64,000 nt of DNA, from NCBI GenBank assembly GCA_008508345.1, contig QNGE01003325.1, forward strand, positions 4,214 to 68,213. Direction: 5' to 3'. The position numbers were made by a program, and so were the translations under genes. Within the stretch, counting starts at the first letter, position 1; every line of letters starts with the position of its first letter. Origin of the DNA: Paragonimus westermani. Taxonomy: Eukaryota; Platyhelminthes; Trematoda; Plagiorchiida; Troglotrematidae. The notes under the pieces were generated by a model that did no database searches, had not been told where the DNA came from, and saw only the letters and a list, made by a program, of their open reading frames with translations. Shown piece after piece: positions 10,601-22,600 of the stretch.

Positions 10601-13600
10601 ATGTTGTATCCTTTTCAATTCATTTGTTACAGTTTCACTACCCACGTTGCCATATTTCGCGTAGTGTGTTTCTAACCTTCACTTTTCTTGCAGCGAATTA
10701 CTGCTCTATAGCACTGTTTCCTGGTGGTTTGTTTGTTCCGAGTAGTTGTGAATCAATGACGCTCGGTTACTTTCGAGTCGTCACTGAGATTTTGTTAGTT
10801 TCTTGCAGTGCGGAGACTGTCCAAATAAAGGACACCAACGTTTATCCACATGATCCGCCAATAGCCTTGTTCCTGTTTTTCGCCTGTGCATAGTTATATG
10901 GCATGAATATGGGTGTGAAGAACTCGCGTAGTCCGGGAGCATGAACACTGCTTAGTTTGACCAGGCCGTTCGCTAAGATTGTAGGAAGACAATGATCGCG
11001 TTACTGATGCAGCGTAATGGTTGAATTAATTAATTGACTTGTCCCGCGTGTCATCTGAAATGCTGAGGTGCTGCTAAAACGTCTGACGCGGGACATATCA
11101 CATGCCATTACTTATTTCCAAACCTGCACAGGAAGCCCGCTCTGTAGCAAGAAGGCAAGAAGTCCGTTTCTGTTGAAAAATCTATCGCGAGACTTCGTGC
11201 GAAAGTGGATCATGTATGTAACTGCCCATGGTTTGACGTAGACAGAGGAAGAGGTGGACGAAAAGTTCCAGCGTTTTACAATGGGGTGCTGGATGCCCGT
11301 CCTAATGGGCTTTTGCCATTTCTCAGATTCAGACCTTACAGCGTAACTCGGTTACAGTAACCAAGTGCTAACCGTTTTAACAAGCACACATTTTGTTCAT
11401 GGTTTTATGGTGTTATACCTCAAACGTACACATGTGGCAGAACTACGCACACACCTGTTGGGTTTCTGAAGCGCACAATGCGTCACTGATCCGAATGTAA
11501 ACGAGACCATGCTTGTCTGCATGTCGTTAATCGTTTTTTTAAGCACCAGTCTGCCCGTTTGTTTGTCTGTGATAGTCTGTCATGATTCACTTCATCACTG
11601 CGCTTAATAAGTCGCGGATAGATTTTGTGCATACGATTTGAACTTCTCTGTTTGGTCGTTGTTTTTGATGATCTCTGTGCCGCGGTGTGCATTGCTTAGT
11701 AACCAGTCTTGCACAGTCTTCTGTGAATAGAAAATAATATTCTATTTCATTACTGTTGCTCTTCACAGTCTGCCCCACAACCATTAGATCGCCTGCTTTA
11801 TGATAATCTTTCGATCGACCCGGCTTTTTTATACAAGGGGCTAAACAATGACAAGGTTTTACCGCTAAACAATTCTGTGTATTGTCGGACAATGTGAGTA
11901 ATCAGAGTGGCTGTCCCATTACCACCTTACGAATTTGGACTTAGAGCATGGTGCAACTGAAATGGTGAGTTGTGTTCAAGTTGAAGTGGTCATCATCACT
12001 GAGAAACGCCAACCGACTAAACAAAATTCATCTCGATTTGGTTCGAAGCTCTACGAGTTGCAGCCAGAAACTACCTCTTACGGGCGTGTAGGGAGCGTAA
12101 CAGACGGATTTTGAACAAGACGAAGTGCGTGCAATAACTTGTTGACAGTTGAGAAATCGAACTACGTCCGAAAATCTAAAACTGTGTTGAATAACTGTGG
12201 CGCTACCCACTGTAATTACTGTAAGAACCAAGCCTGATTGAAGAGACATTATGCATCCTAAGCGAAAAGGGTTGTGTTGCCTGAGGTATCTGTAAGAGGC
12301 AGCACGGTACACACCGTCAGACAGGATTCGGTGCTGGACTTATCAGACAAAGGTCTTCACGCTGCTAAAGAGTTCGTCGGTACTTACTCATCGGAGGCCT
12401 CGATGGGTGCGCTTATCGCAGAAGTATCACTTTGAACAACAAATACCTTTGGCTGGAAATTGCATGTGATGAGTAGGTCAGCGGTATAGTTTGGTCTTCT
12501 TCGATGAAAAGGCACTTTAATCAGATAACCCAGACTATTACAGTGGTAACTAACACAACGAGAGGTCTGGTCCCAATACCTGTAGTAAACCATGGTGCGG
12601 GTGTTGTGTGGCTGTAATCGAATGTTCACTTTCGTGCAGGAGATTGAAATTAGTGATTTTACGGAAGAAGCAGACAACTTCTGTCCGATTGCTGTCACTT
12701 TTGTGCTAATATGATGCCGAGCACCTGGTGTTTCAGCAAGAAGGCTATGACCGAGTTACAAATTGGAGGATGAAGTGGCGGCTGTTTCTTGGCCGCAATC
12801 TCAACGTGATTGATGTGCTGTACAGTCAATTGTCCGATCATGCACACTGCGACAACTGAACTTTTCACTTGAGGGATAATCTGAAAGAGACTGTTCAAAA
12901 ACATTGAAATGCGTTGAGTGAAAAAGAACTTAAGAATGTGATTGATTGTACGAACAATCGTTGTGTTTAAATTGTATCGCGAAATGAAAGTCGTTATACC
13001 TTTTTCTGTCTTCAGTGGGTGGAACTAAGGGATGAGTGGTTTTATATGTGTGAAACAACCGTTGTTCTTACATCCTTTTTGCTTGATAACGTAAAACGTT
13101 TCGTGGTTAGTCCTTATTCACGTTAAACTGTTACTACTTGGTTGCGGGAAGTTGCTGTTGCATGTAGTCTGTTGAATTTTATTTTCGTTCTCTTTCATCC
13201 ACTTTTATTCGCTTGCATTCGCCCTTCTCACCACCAGCGTGTTCAATCGGATCACGACAACTTATCAAACCAACACAAGATCCTCAAACAACAACTGGAA
13301 CAAGAAACCTTATTACGAACGGAGCTAGAAAATCGTATTCTAACGCTCACAGAACAGTTGGCATTCAAGGATAAATTACTGAAGAAGGTCTGTTCTCTTC
13401 TTCACCGTGGTGTCTACTTTTTCTCCGGAGCATTTTTGTTTTTGACTTGTTTTAATTGTTGTTTTAATTGTTGTACACTGCCATGTTGAAATTAACCCAT
13501 TCATTGCCTACTGTCCGTAAATGTATTTTGAGATACCGGCATCTTACATGCTCACCTGTGTAAATGAGAGGTGGCTGTGATTACCAAGTGAGTCAGTGAC

Positions 13601-16600
13601 ACGGTTATATTATATGAAAGCGTTGACTTCATGTGTATACTGTCGGCATGCGTCGAGTAAAGTATAATTGCGGCTATGAATGCCTGCCATACAAGATCGT
13701 GAGCGAAACCGTAGTCCACCAGTAGCTTGCGGATTATCGCACACGATTTTTCGTCGATAAGAGAGAACTCTCCGCGCTTGGTTGCTGGATTTGTTCGGTT
13801 GTGGTTTTCTACTTCCGTTTAGCAGTTCACCAAAAAACAAGACTTACTCATTGAATGCAACGTAAGCACAATATGCGCACATTCTCACATGTGTTCTATT
13901 CGTCAGCCATTTCTTTTCTTCACCATAGCCTTATTTGAATTAATCATCCTTGCCAGTCGCTTTCTTTCTTTACGTGTCTTCAACTTTTCGTGCATTTTTA
14001 TTGTTGTCTATCCGGTTGGTGTTTTTCATTTTGACATATTCACTAAGCGCGACTCAAATTTCGAGACTGGCGTTGCTATGACAATTCAGTCAGTCCGAGT
14101 TCGGGCGTGCGCGAGTGAGATTTTTCTTGCACACATTACCGGTTGTAACATGCATACGCTCGTAAATGTTGGGTTCGAAACGAAAATCAAATCCGGTACC
14201 AGTTCCTTGGTATGCTCAAGCATGCTAACTGTCCGGTCATCCACCTAGTGTACGATTTACATTAAGCATGCCTGAACAATTGGCGCCTGCCCAAGAATAG
14301 ATGGTCAGGCTCTTAGTCACCTATAAAAGCTGTTTGATATTCATTCACGCGCACTCATGAACAAGCCATAACCCACCCAATCTATGTCGTTCAGCTTAAC
14401 GGTTGCAAGGTTGATCTTTGTGTGTATTTTGATGGTGTTTTTAATTGTTGAGATAATATTCCAGTTAAGTGGCTTATGTGGAAGTTGAGCTGGCCCATCA
14501 TTAGTAGTCGTTCTGCGCTATCGTTAATACTCCCCGTTGGGGCTGTTATCTACATCCTGGCTCTTAATGGCTACCGGGTTTCTCGTCTGAGTACTGGACC
14601 ATCATTCGTGGTTCCTTTCTTCAAGGTCTACAGGATTGCATAATTGTAATCATCCTTCCACGAGTTTATTATTCTTAATCTGCAATTTTTGTTGTGCTTT
14701 TGGATTGTATCTTTTGTTCAGGTAACTAAGTTTGTGGTTTTCCTTTTTTGAGGTGACCATTCACAACCGTCGCAGTTTAAGTTACGGATCCGTACCTCTC
14801 GGTTATCACGTGGATGTTGTCTCTGTACACAATTAGTAATCATCATCATCATCATCATCAAAATAGCCATTAGCCTGACCAAAAGGTACTGTGGCTCGGG
14901 CCGCCGCTCACCTCAACAGTGACGTGAAATATCCTAAAAGGAAAGAGTACTACGAAGGACAACAAATATTGAAGAAGACTAAATGGAAGAACTAGAAATG
15001 GTATGGATACAGGTACGCCATTGACTGCGACACACCGCCATCTCGGATAGCGTCTCTAACCAACGGTTTGAGTGATCACGAGGACCCCATCCAGGCAGGC
15101 GATGCCTGCCCACTTTGCTCAATGGAGCAGTCAAAGTCTTCATATTTCCTGACCACGTTGTTGCTTGACCACCACGCGGTTTAACCCAATCGCTAGTGCC
15201 CTCAGTATATAATGCCCGGTACGGTAAACGCTCAGCTGGCATACGGAGAACGTGACCCAACCATCGCAAGCTGTGCAACGTAACTACTTGACCAATTGAT
15301 CGCGCATCCCGAACGTTCCGGAATACGCGCCGGCGAACTGCCGCATTGCTCACACGATCAGCCCACTTAATGTGGGCCAAGTGGCGGAGACAACGATGGT
15401 CAAACACAGCAAGCCTGTTGATATCTTGCTTGCGAACAGGCCATGTTTCAGAACCATACAGCAAAATGGAACGCACACAAGCATTATAGACCCTTCCTTT
15501 CAGCGACAACCGAACGTCTTTTCGACGCCACAGATGACGCAGTTTGGAAAAGGCAACTCGTGCCTTTGCTATCCTCGCTGATATCTCATCAGCAATATTA
15601 AAGGCTGACGAGAACACAATTAGTAAGAGAGTAGCTGAACGCCTGTTGTTCCACACTCGGTCTAATGGGGCTTGACTGTGTCTCCATAGGTACATAAAGT
15701 CATGGGTAACTCTTATGGTACGATGTAATCTGTGACAACACTGATAGAGTATGGTGTTTCGTATACTCATGCACACATGAGCTGCGCACACTCGTATTTT
15801 GCTCCTGGTTCCTCTACGTTGACAGCGTTTCACGTCAGTAGCAAACGGATTTGAGCCAGTTTTAAGTGAAAGTGTGCCCAACAGTGTGCTATACACATTT
15901 ACGTGTACCAGGAGACTGTCTGGAGAGGCTAGACTTCGCGTCATTCAGTATGACTGTTTTTTAGTCAATTTGCCGTTACTCGCTCAAATGTCTGAGTCTA
16001 GCCTGCTTGCTTGGTTCAATAGCCTTTGCTTGGATTACATTTCGCTCAGTCAGAGACCTGATGTTCACTGGTGTTGTTGGTTGTGAACACTGTATCGTCT
16101 AATAGGGTGTTACAATTACTGGTCTGCTCTTACCCAGACGATTTATGGTTCGCTTTTTCCCGCGTCTTCCAACATTTTACTGCGAACGGTGACTGAGCCC
16201 AGCTTTAGAGCCGTGTGTACATTACATGGAAATTCCGGTAGTTTACCATTGATGTTGCTCTTTTTGTCCTGACTCCCTTCCTACCTTGATTGAGTAGCTT
16301 GACACCATTTCGATCATGTCCACCGTTGCGGATGGCTATGTCCGGTGTATCAACACCGGACAGGCGGAGTTGAACCGGACCAATCATCTGACGGAGGTCT
16401 GTTAATCAAAAAGTGTCGCAGTCACGTATCGACCAACCCGTGGTGTGGGCTTACGGTTCATATCGAGGAGCCTGGTAAAGAATACCGCGTGACCATTATG
16501 AAATCGCAGGGTGACCGATTAGCCGAACACTATCATTGGTTAGATTGTTCACTTTCGTGACTGAGTGAAAAGAAGTATTACACCCACTAAATCCAGCCCA

Positions 16601-19600
16601 GATAATAAGCCAATGAGAAATAACCATATTGTAAATTTATTGTTTTAATTTTTAACACAAATACACCTTCACCATTCCTTAGGTTAGATGATGACCTCTT
16701 CTAGAGGGCTGCGTAGCATTCACAACTTCCCAAATCGGATTATTCATCTATGTGACCAGAATCTAATACAAGAATGTGCGCTAGCCGTGTGCAAATATGC
16801 AGATTACTATCAGGGCTTAGTTGGAATCCACCACCATTGCTTTCCCTTCGTGTCTCATGTTTGTCGTATAGTGTCCAGCCTCCCTCAAGTGCCTCACTGA
16901 ATGGAGCCGTCCGGGGGAACTAGACGCTTTTCCTTTTACAAAAATTGCTGTCACATGTAAACTCACTAACTGAGCCTACTTCTCTGTTAATCTGCTTCAT
17001 TTATTCCACAGGAACGTGACACATTTGCCACCGAAACTTTGCACGTTCACTTGAAGGCTGTCAGTCAGGAGGCGGAGAAGTATCGTGTAAAGCTTAAGAA
17101 CAAACTCGACGAGCTCCGGAGAGAGATGTCTAGTCAACTGAAGGACCTAATGTCAAGAATGGAAAAGAATATGGAGGTTAGTGAATCGAGCGTTTCACTG
17201 TATCCCTGTGGGTTGTCTCGTTACTTCAGCGCTTCATGGTTACTTTAGAGGTGTTTTTTCGGTCACTTGTATATTTTGATCGAACTGTTACCGGACGTTT
17301 ACATCTAACTGCGATTGTTTGACTTGTGTTGAAACCGTGTTGGACTATTCTCTGTTTCTGTTTGAAGTTGTTTGTTCGATGTCATATGTGCATGATACTC
17401 CACGTTCGGCCACTGTATGCAAGTACCGGACTGACCGCAATCAAACTTCTTGTGCCGTAATGTTTGTGTTTTGTCTGGCAGCTACTGTCATCAGTAGTCA
17501 CAAAGTATGGTGATCAACTTAGCCGACTCCGAGACATGGGAGCAAATTGTTCGTCCAGGAAGGTAAGCGTTGAGCTTGAGAGCGCAGATACAACAACACG
17601 GTGTGCGGATGGGACATTCCTAACTCTGGGAAATAAGGTTTCCTTATAGTGTAACCCCAGAAGATGGACGGAGCTATCACACTGTGAGAAGATGTGTCAC
17701 GTGAACACAGGAATGTGCGTCAAACAATTGTCACTGTGAACACCAACACTCAAAAATCGGACGTGCTCGCCTGCAAATAGATTTAAGTTTGCAACCGAGA
17801 GTTTCACACACACCCGGCTAGCAGCACCCAATTCCGGCGCGAGTGCGTTAGACTAAGATAGGCTGTGCTTAATTCGATGGCCTACCAATCTGAAAGGGTT
17901 AACACATTCCTGGTCGCATTCTTCACAACGTCCTATGGTCACCTCATCACGATTTATGGCTCCTACAGTTTCCTTCTGAACCACATGCTTGTTGGACTAT
18001 CACACGTCCACCTGCCAAGCGGTCCGGTTCAAGGTTACGCGCTCCTGTGATCATACATCGATATCATAGCGTGAAAGACTCACTTGAATAATATCATCCT
18101 GGAGTCTCATCTTTATGCCCCTAGAGTCCAACCTATCTGGCTGCCCGTTCGCCGGCAATCCAACGGGCGCGGCCCGGACAACGAAGCAGGTTGAGCATCA
18201 GCATGAGCCCAGTCCCACTCAGGCACGCTCGGCCGCGTATTTCAGTGATCGAAATCGGGTCCGGTCGCCAAGTATCCGAATTGCCTTCCCCTGTGCATTG
18301 CAGATTCAAGAAGCTCATATACCTCACACGTCTCTGGTGCAATTTCTAAGCTTCATTACCGCATGACAGCCTCACCAACATCACTTTGCGGTAGAAAATT
18401 AACTGGGTGGTAACTGGCTGTGGTTTTTACATACACTTCTTTCAACACGTCCGGAAGCAATGCTAGCTTTGGTCACGTAAGTTTGCAGCTTACGGTCCAT
18501 GGAAAAACCTGTAGATAGCTTGCTACCCAAGCTGCAGAATTCTGTGCAGCTATCCACTGAGATCCCACCGATGTGGATTTCAGGTGTAGACATAATTTCT
18601 TCTTTCAGAGATTGCTGAGCGAAATAAAATATGCTACGTTTGTTAACATTTAAACCAAACTTACCTGTCGCGGTCACGAAGACCGTGATTATTTAGTGCA
18701 GCACGAATAACACACTGTCCTCTGTGAACAACATCATCTGAACAGTCGAGTTTGGTTTGGGACACTAAAACGACCATCCATGCGGTATTCTGTTTGAACA
18801 CCGTCCTCCGATGATGCATACACATTAAGATTTGGACCGCAGTTGGCGACTGGTAAGATGAGGCTGTTGTGGCCGAGATGATGAGGAGAATTGGATTCGT
18901 ATACGAACGCCACTAATTACGATTTTTGCGGTAGCTACAATTACCCCGCATAGTCCATACTTGTTTCCAACAGGTCAGATTTGCTTGGGCGCTCATGACA
19001 CATGATGTAACCAATGCGACCAATGTGCGTTAGCCAGTCCTCCACTGGAATGGTTCCAACTTTTCATATTAAACACTTAGCGCTTCGTGAGGTGTTGCCA
19101 GTTTGGTACAAGTGGACCGTTTGAAGGCGTACTTCATCTATTTTTAGGATTATTCTCTTGTTTACGGGCTTGAATTTTATCGCTCTTCACTATTTTGGTG
19201 TGATCTCAGCTCTTCATATGTTTTCAAGGCAACAGTCACATGATCTGGTGGTTCGCGATATTCACAGTTCGGCTGATTTTCGCCAATTTCGGTTGCCCAT
19301 CGTAAGACTGTTAAGCACTATTCAAACCATTCTTTTTATCCTCTGTTTGTGTCTATTTGTATTGGTCGGTCTCCCTATGTGACGCCTCACTGCATTCTGC
19401 AGCGCTAATGCCATTTTTCTTCCCGCCACTGTTCTGCTGATCGTCCCATCATTCTGAGATTAGTTTTGCTCCAAAAGAAAGTCGATGTATGATGGCACCA
19501 TGCTGGTTTTTTCCTTCTGTCATCATCTCTTACCACCGATAGTCTTATTTCTATCACCCTTTGCTCCTCATATAAATATATATATATAGGAGTGAAATTG

Positions 19601-22600
19601 TTGTTGCACTGTTGTTCTCTCAGTTTCCATAATGTACGTTCGGGGGGGGGGGAGGAGGGGAGTTGCTGCCTGGTCTTGTGTGTCCGGCGCTGCATATAAC
19701 ATATACCAGCTATGCTGAATTAGACGCCACTTCTGAGCCTGTTTGATGCTGTATGTCGGTTTGGTCGTCATAGGTAGTTTTCCGGAAGATTTTTCCTCGG
19801 TTTATTTTTTTACGTGTCTTTCAAGGTCCGGGTGATCATGTGTGCGATGTGCCAGGAAACATGGGGGAACATTCTGGAAACTGTGTTAACTTCAGTTTAC
19901 TCCTTGTGGGCTGAATGGATCTGATTGATTTCATGATCTGTGTGCGGATTATTTTCTTTGGAATCAGAATTGTCAAATCGACATTCTGATGTCTGCCCAC
20001 GAATCGCGCGTTCAGTTCCTCCTGGGTATGGTTTTAATGTGACCTAGCTGTCTATCACTTCGCTGGTGGTCACTGGGATCGCTTGTTCGATAAACCTCTA
20101 TTAGCACTTTTGGAGACCATGGTGGATGTTCGTGATTCTACAGACTAGCCGCAAACAGCTGTTCGATTTCAACTCGTAAGGTATGGACGTGAAACAGCTG
20201 AGAAGGGCATTTCACGTACCTTTCGGCAACTGTTGCCCACGATCTCGTTGCTAGTGGACAAATATGTGGGCTGCCATTCTGGTACTTGCTTACGGTCCTT
20301 AGCGTGGATGGTGGAAATGAAACCCGGCAAGGTTGAAACACCTATCCACCACTTTACTGGTAATCACTGTCAAACTTTCCAGAATCCCTAATGGATGTTT
20401 GGCGTTTCCTTGCCAAGTACAGAAATAACTGACTGGTTTTGCGTTTGAAAATGACTCAGAAAATAATGAAAACACTGCTCGTGTTTCTCTGCGGCCACCT
20501 CTAAACGTGCGCCATATGATCGGCTTCAACATCGTTTGAACACAGGAGGATATTAACAGTGAGATTCGAGCTTATACGTCTTGTCGAAGGCGATAACCTT
20601 GGTGTGTGCGGACGTCCGACGTGCTTTCACGAATCCATGCGACGTCTACTAACCATTTAGATCCGGATTCACTGGCGAGTAGATGCCAGTCCCCTCTTGC
20701 GAGCGTAGAGAAATACGTGTGCGTAGAATGGTCAATGACATTAGGTAACTTCTCAATTCCTCACACACTTAAGAGAAAACCCAGTCTTCACTAAAATTTT
20801 CTATATAAACAATTGTTTGCTCTTCCATTAGCGTATCTTCTCATCGAGCAGATTTAACTGATTAAGGGGTAGATGTTTATTGCGAAAGTTTTGAATAACA
20901 CTATGTAGCGAGCAAGCTCGTTTCCAATGATTCATCATCAGGCTAATTCTCTCACATTTATGTTGTTTTACAGGAGAATCATTTAGGGGGTAAACGGAGA
21001 ACGGGTGGCTAGTGTGATCAGTCATTATCACTGTGAAACTACAATCAAGCACCCACTTGAACAGTGGTTCTTGACAGGCTAACAAGGTGAGAGGTTGTCC
21101 AAAGCACATCCAAAGCCTGAACAAAACGTTTCTGGCCCCACAGAGATATGGGTTGTACAGGCGAATTCAAATAGCCTCAGCTGTAGATAGAACCCTACGC
21201 CCGATTGCCCTCGACTGAGTGACTTTAACTCTAGATTGGATAAAATGCGTCCGTCATCTTGATAGAATGATTCGAACCCAGTAGGTACAATAGTCTGGTA
21301 CTGTTGACTGATTTCGCTACTCCTCTATTGAGCTAAGCTAGGTGGCATTCACGGACTTGTTCAGATAAGCGTCTGGTCGTGCGGTTCACACAAACATTTC
21401 CACAGGTACAGGCGAATGAGTGTACACAGGACGAGTGTACAAAAACATTCAACCTTTGAGGCGTGGACAGGAGACCGGATGGGGCGTAAAGTGTACACGT
21501 AACTTAGCGGTGCACCATGTTTGTATTAAGTGCACTTGTTTACCCACGCGTGATAGTTTCGGTTACCGTATCGTTCTTGGAGGGTAATCCGATGTGTACG
21601 GTTTTTTCTGCTAGAAGCAGCTAGTATCTTTCAGTCTACCTTTGTCTGGCTCTGTCTATGAACCTTTCTGGGTAGCCGTTTTATATCAATAATTGTACGT
21701 ATGAATGTCAGTTCCTCAGGAGTTGTCATCCATGCAAATTCTTACGGTTTCTCACAGTTACTTGCTGGTAGGTTTCACTCGTACTGGTCACAGCAGAATC
21801 AATTGAGAAACTTAAACCTTAGCCGTCTGGTACGTACGCGAGAGTCAGTCTACTTTTAAAGTTTTCTGGCTGTCTTTCTAACGCCCACGGATCATTGAGT
21901 GGCCGAGATGTTGCTTCAGTGTTGCACAATGACATTTTTCGTTTCGCATCAGCAGTCTTACCGGAATTTTCTTTTATTTTTCTCTACTTCGTGAACTCCA
22001 CAGTTTTATTTCCTCATCAACACAAAACAAGAATGTATATACAAGTTCGTTTCTTCTCGGTTCATTTACCTATGAACTTGTTCGTTTTAAACGAACGAAG
22101 CATTTTGTTTACCGATTGTTTGAACAAACCAATTTTTTCTCTATCCCTTAACACGGTTATCCGATGTAACCTGTTACAAATGGATGAATTTTGATTCAAA
22201 TTCCCTCCTCAACCGGTTCCTTTTCACTGTCCCTTGTCTGGGCCAAATCTTTCTCATCGTGTGTTATTTACTAAGGAGTAGGTTGAAGCGAACACAACGT
22301 TACGAGCAATTTGCAACGTTGAACTTTCTGGGTGGTCTTCCTCACTGTTGTAATCGTAATTCTGAAGAGGGTTACCCGAGATGATCGATGCGTTGTGTAT
22401 TACATCATGCTCGTAACAATGTGTTCTCAATCCATTCGTTAAAACATGCTGAACGCGACGCCCAGATTGTTTAACTTCATCCATGCTTAATTTGGTGCGC
22501 ACATTTTGCAACGTATTACATATGTTACGAAGATTCATTATGTTGCCTCTGGCCAACTTGTCCGAAATTTGCAGCAAGGAGTCCATGTCATTTTGATGAA

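Larger units (their letters stand above)
5805..13237. other. Lamin intron with LINE and foldback insertions
   Basis: This 7.4-kb GT-AG intron contains a truncated LINE 3' end (6614-7201), foldback copy 2 (9942-10212) and a diverged relic of the same family (about 10540-10640). A tRNA-like B box (TTCGAACCC on the plus strand, 7591-7599) lies in otherwise unassigned sequence. A 33-nt micro-exon may be hidden here, but I could not locate it. Confidence 0.6.

Noticed and set aside
12028..12904. Run of three adjacent minus-strand open frames as a gene
   Set aside because: They are in a lamin intron, in different frames, and none resembles a known domain.
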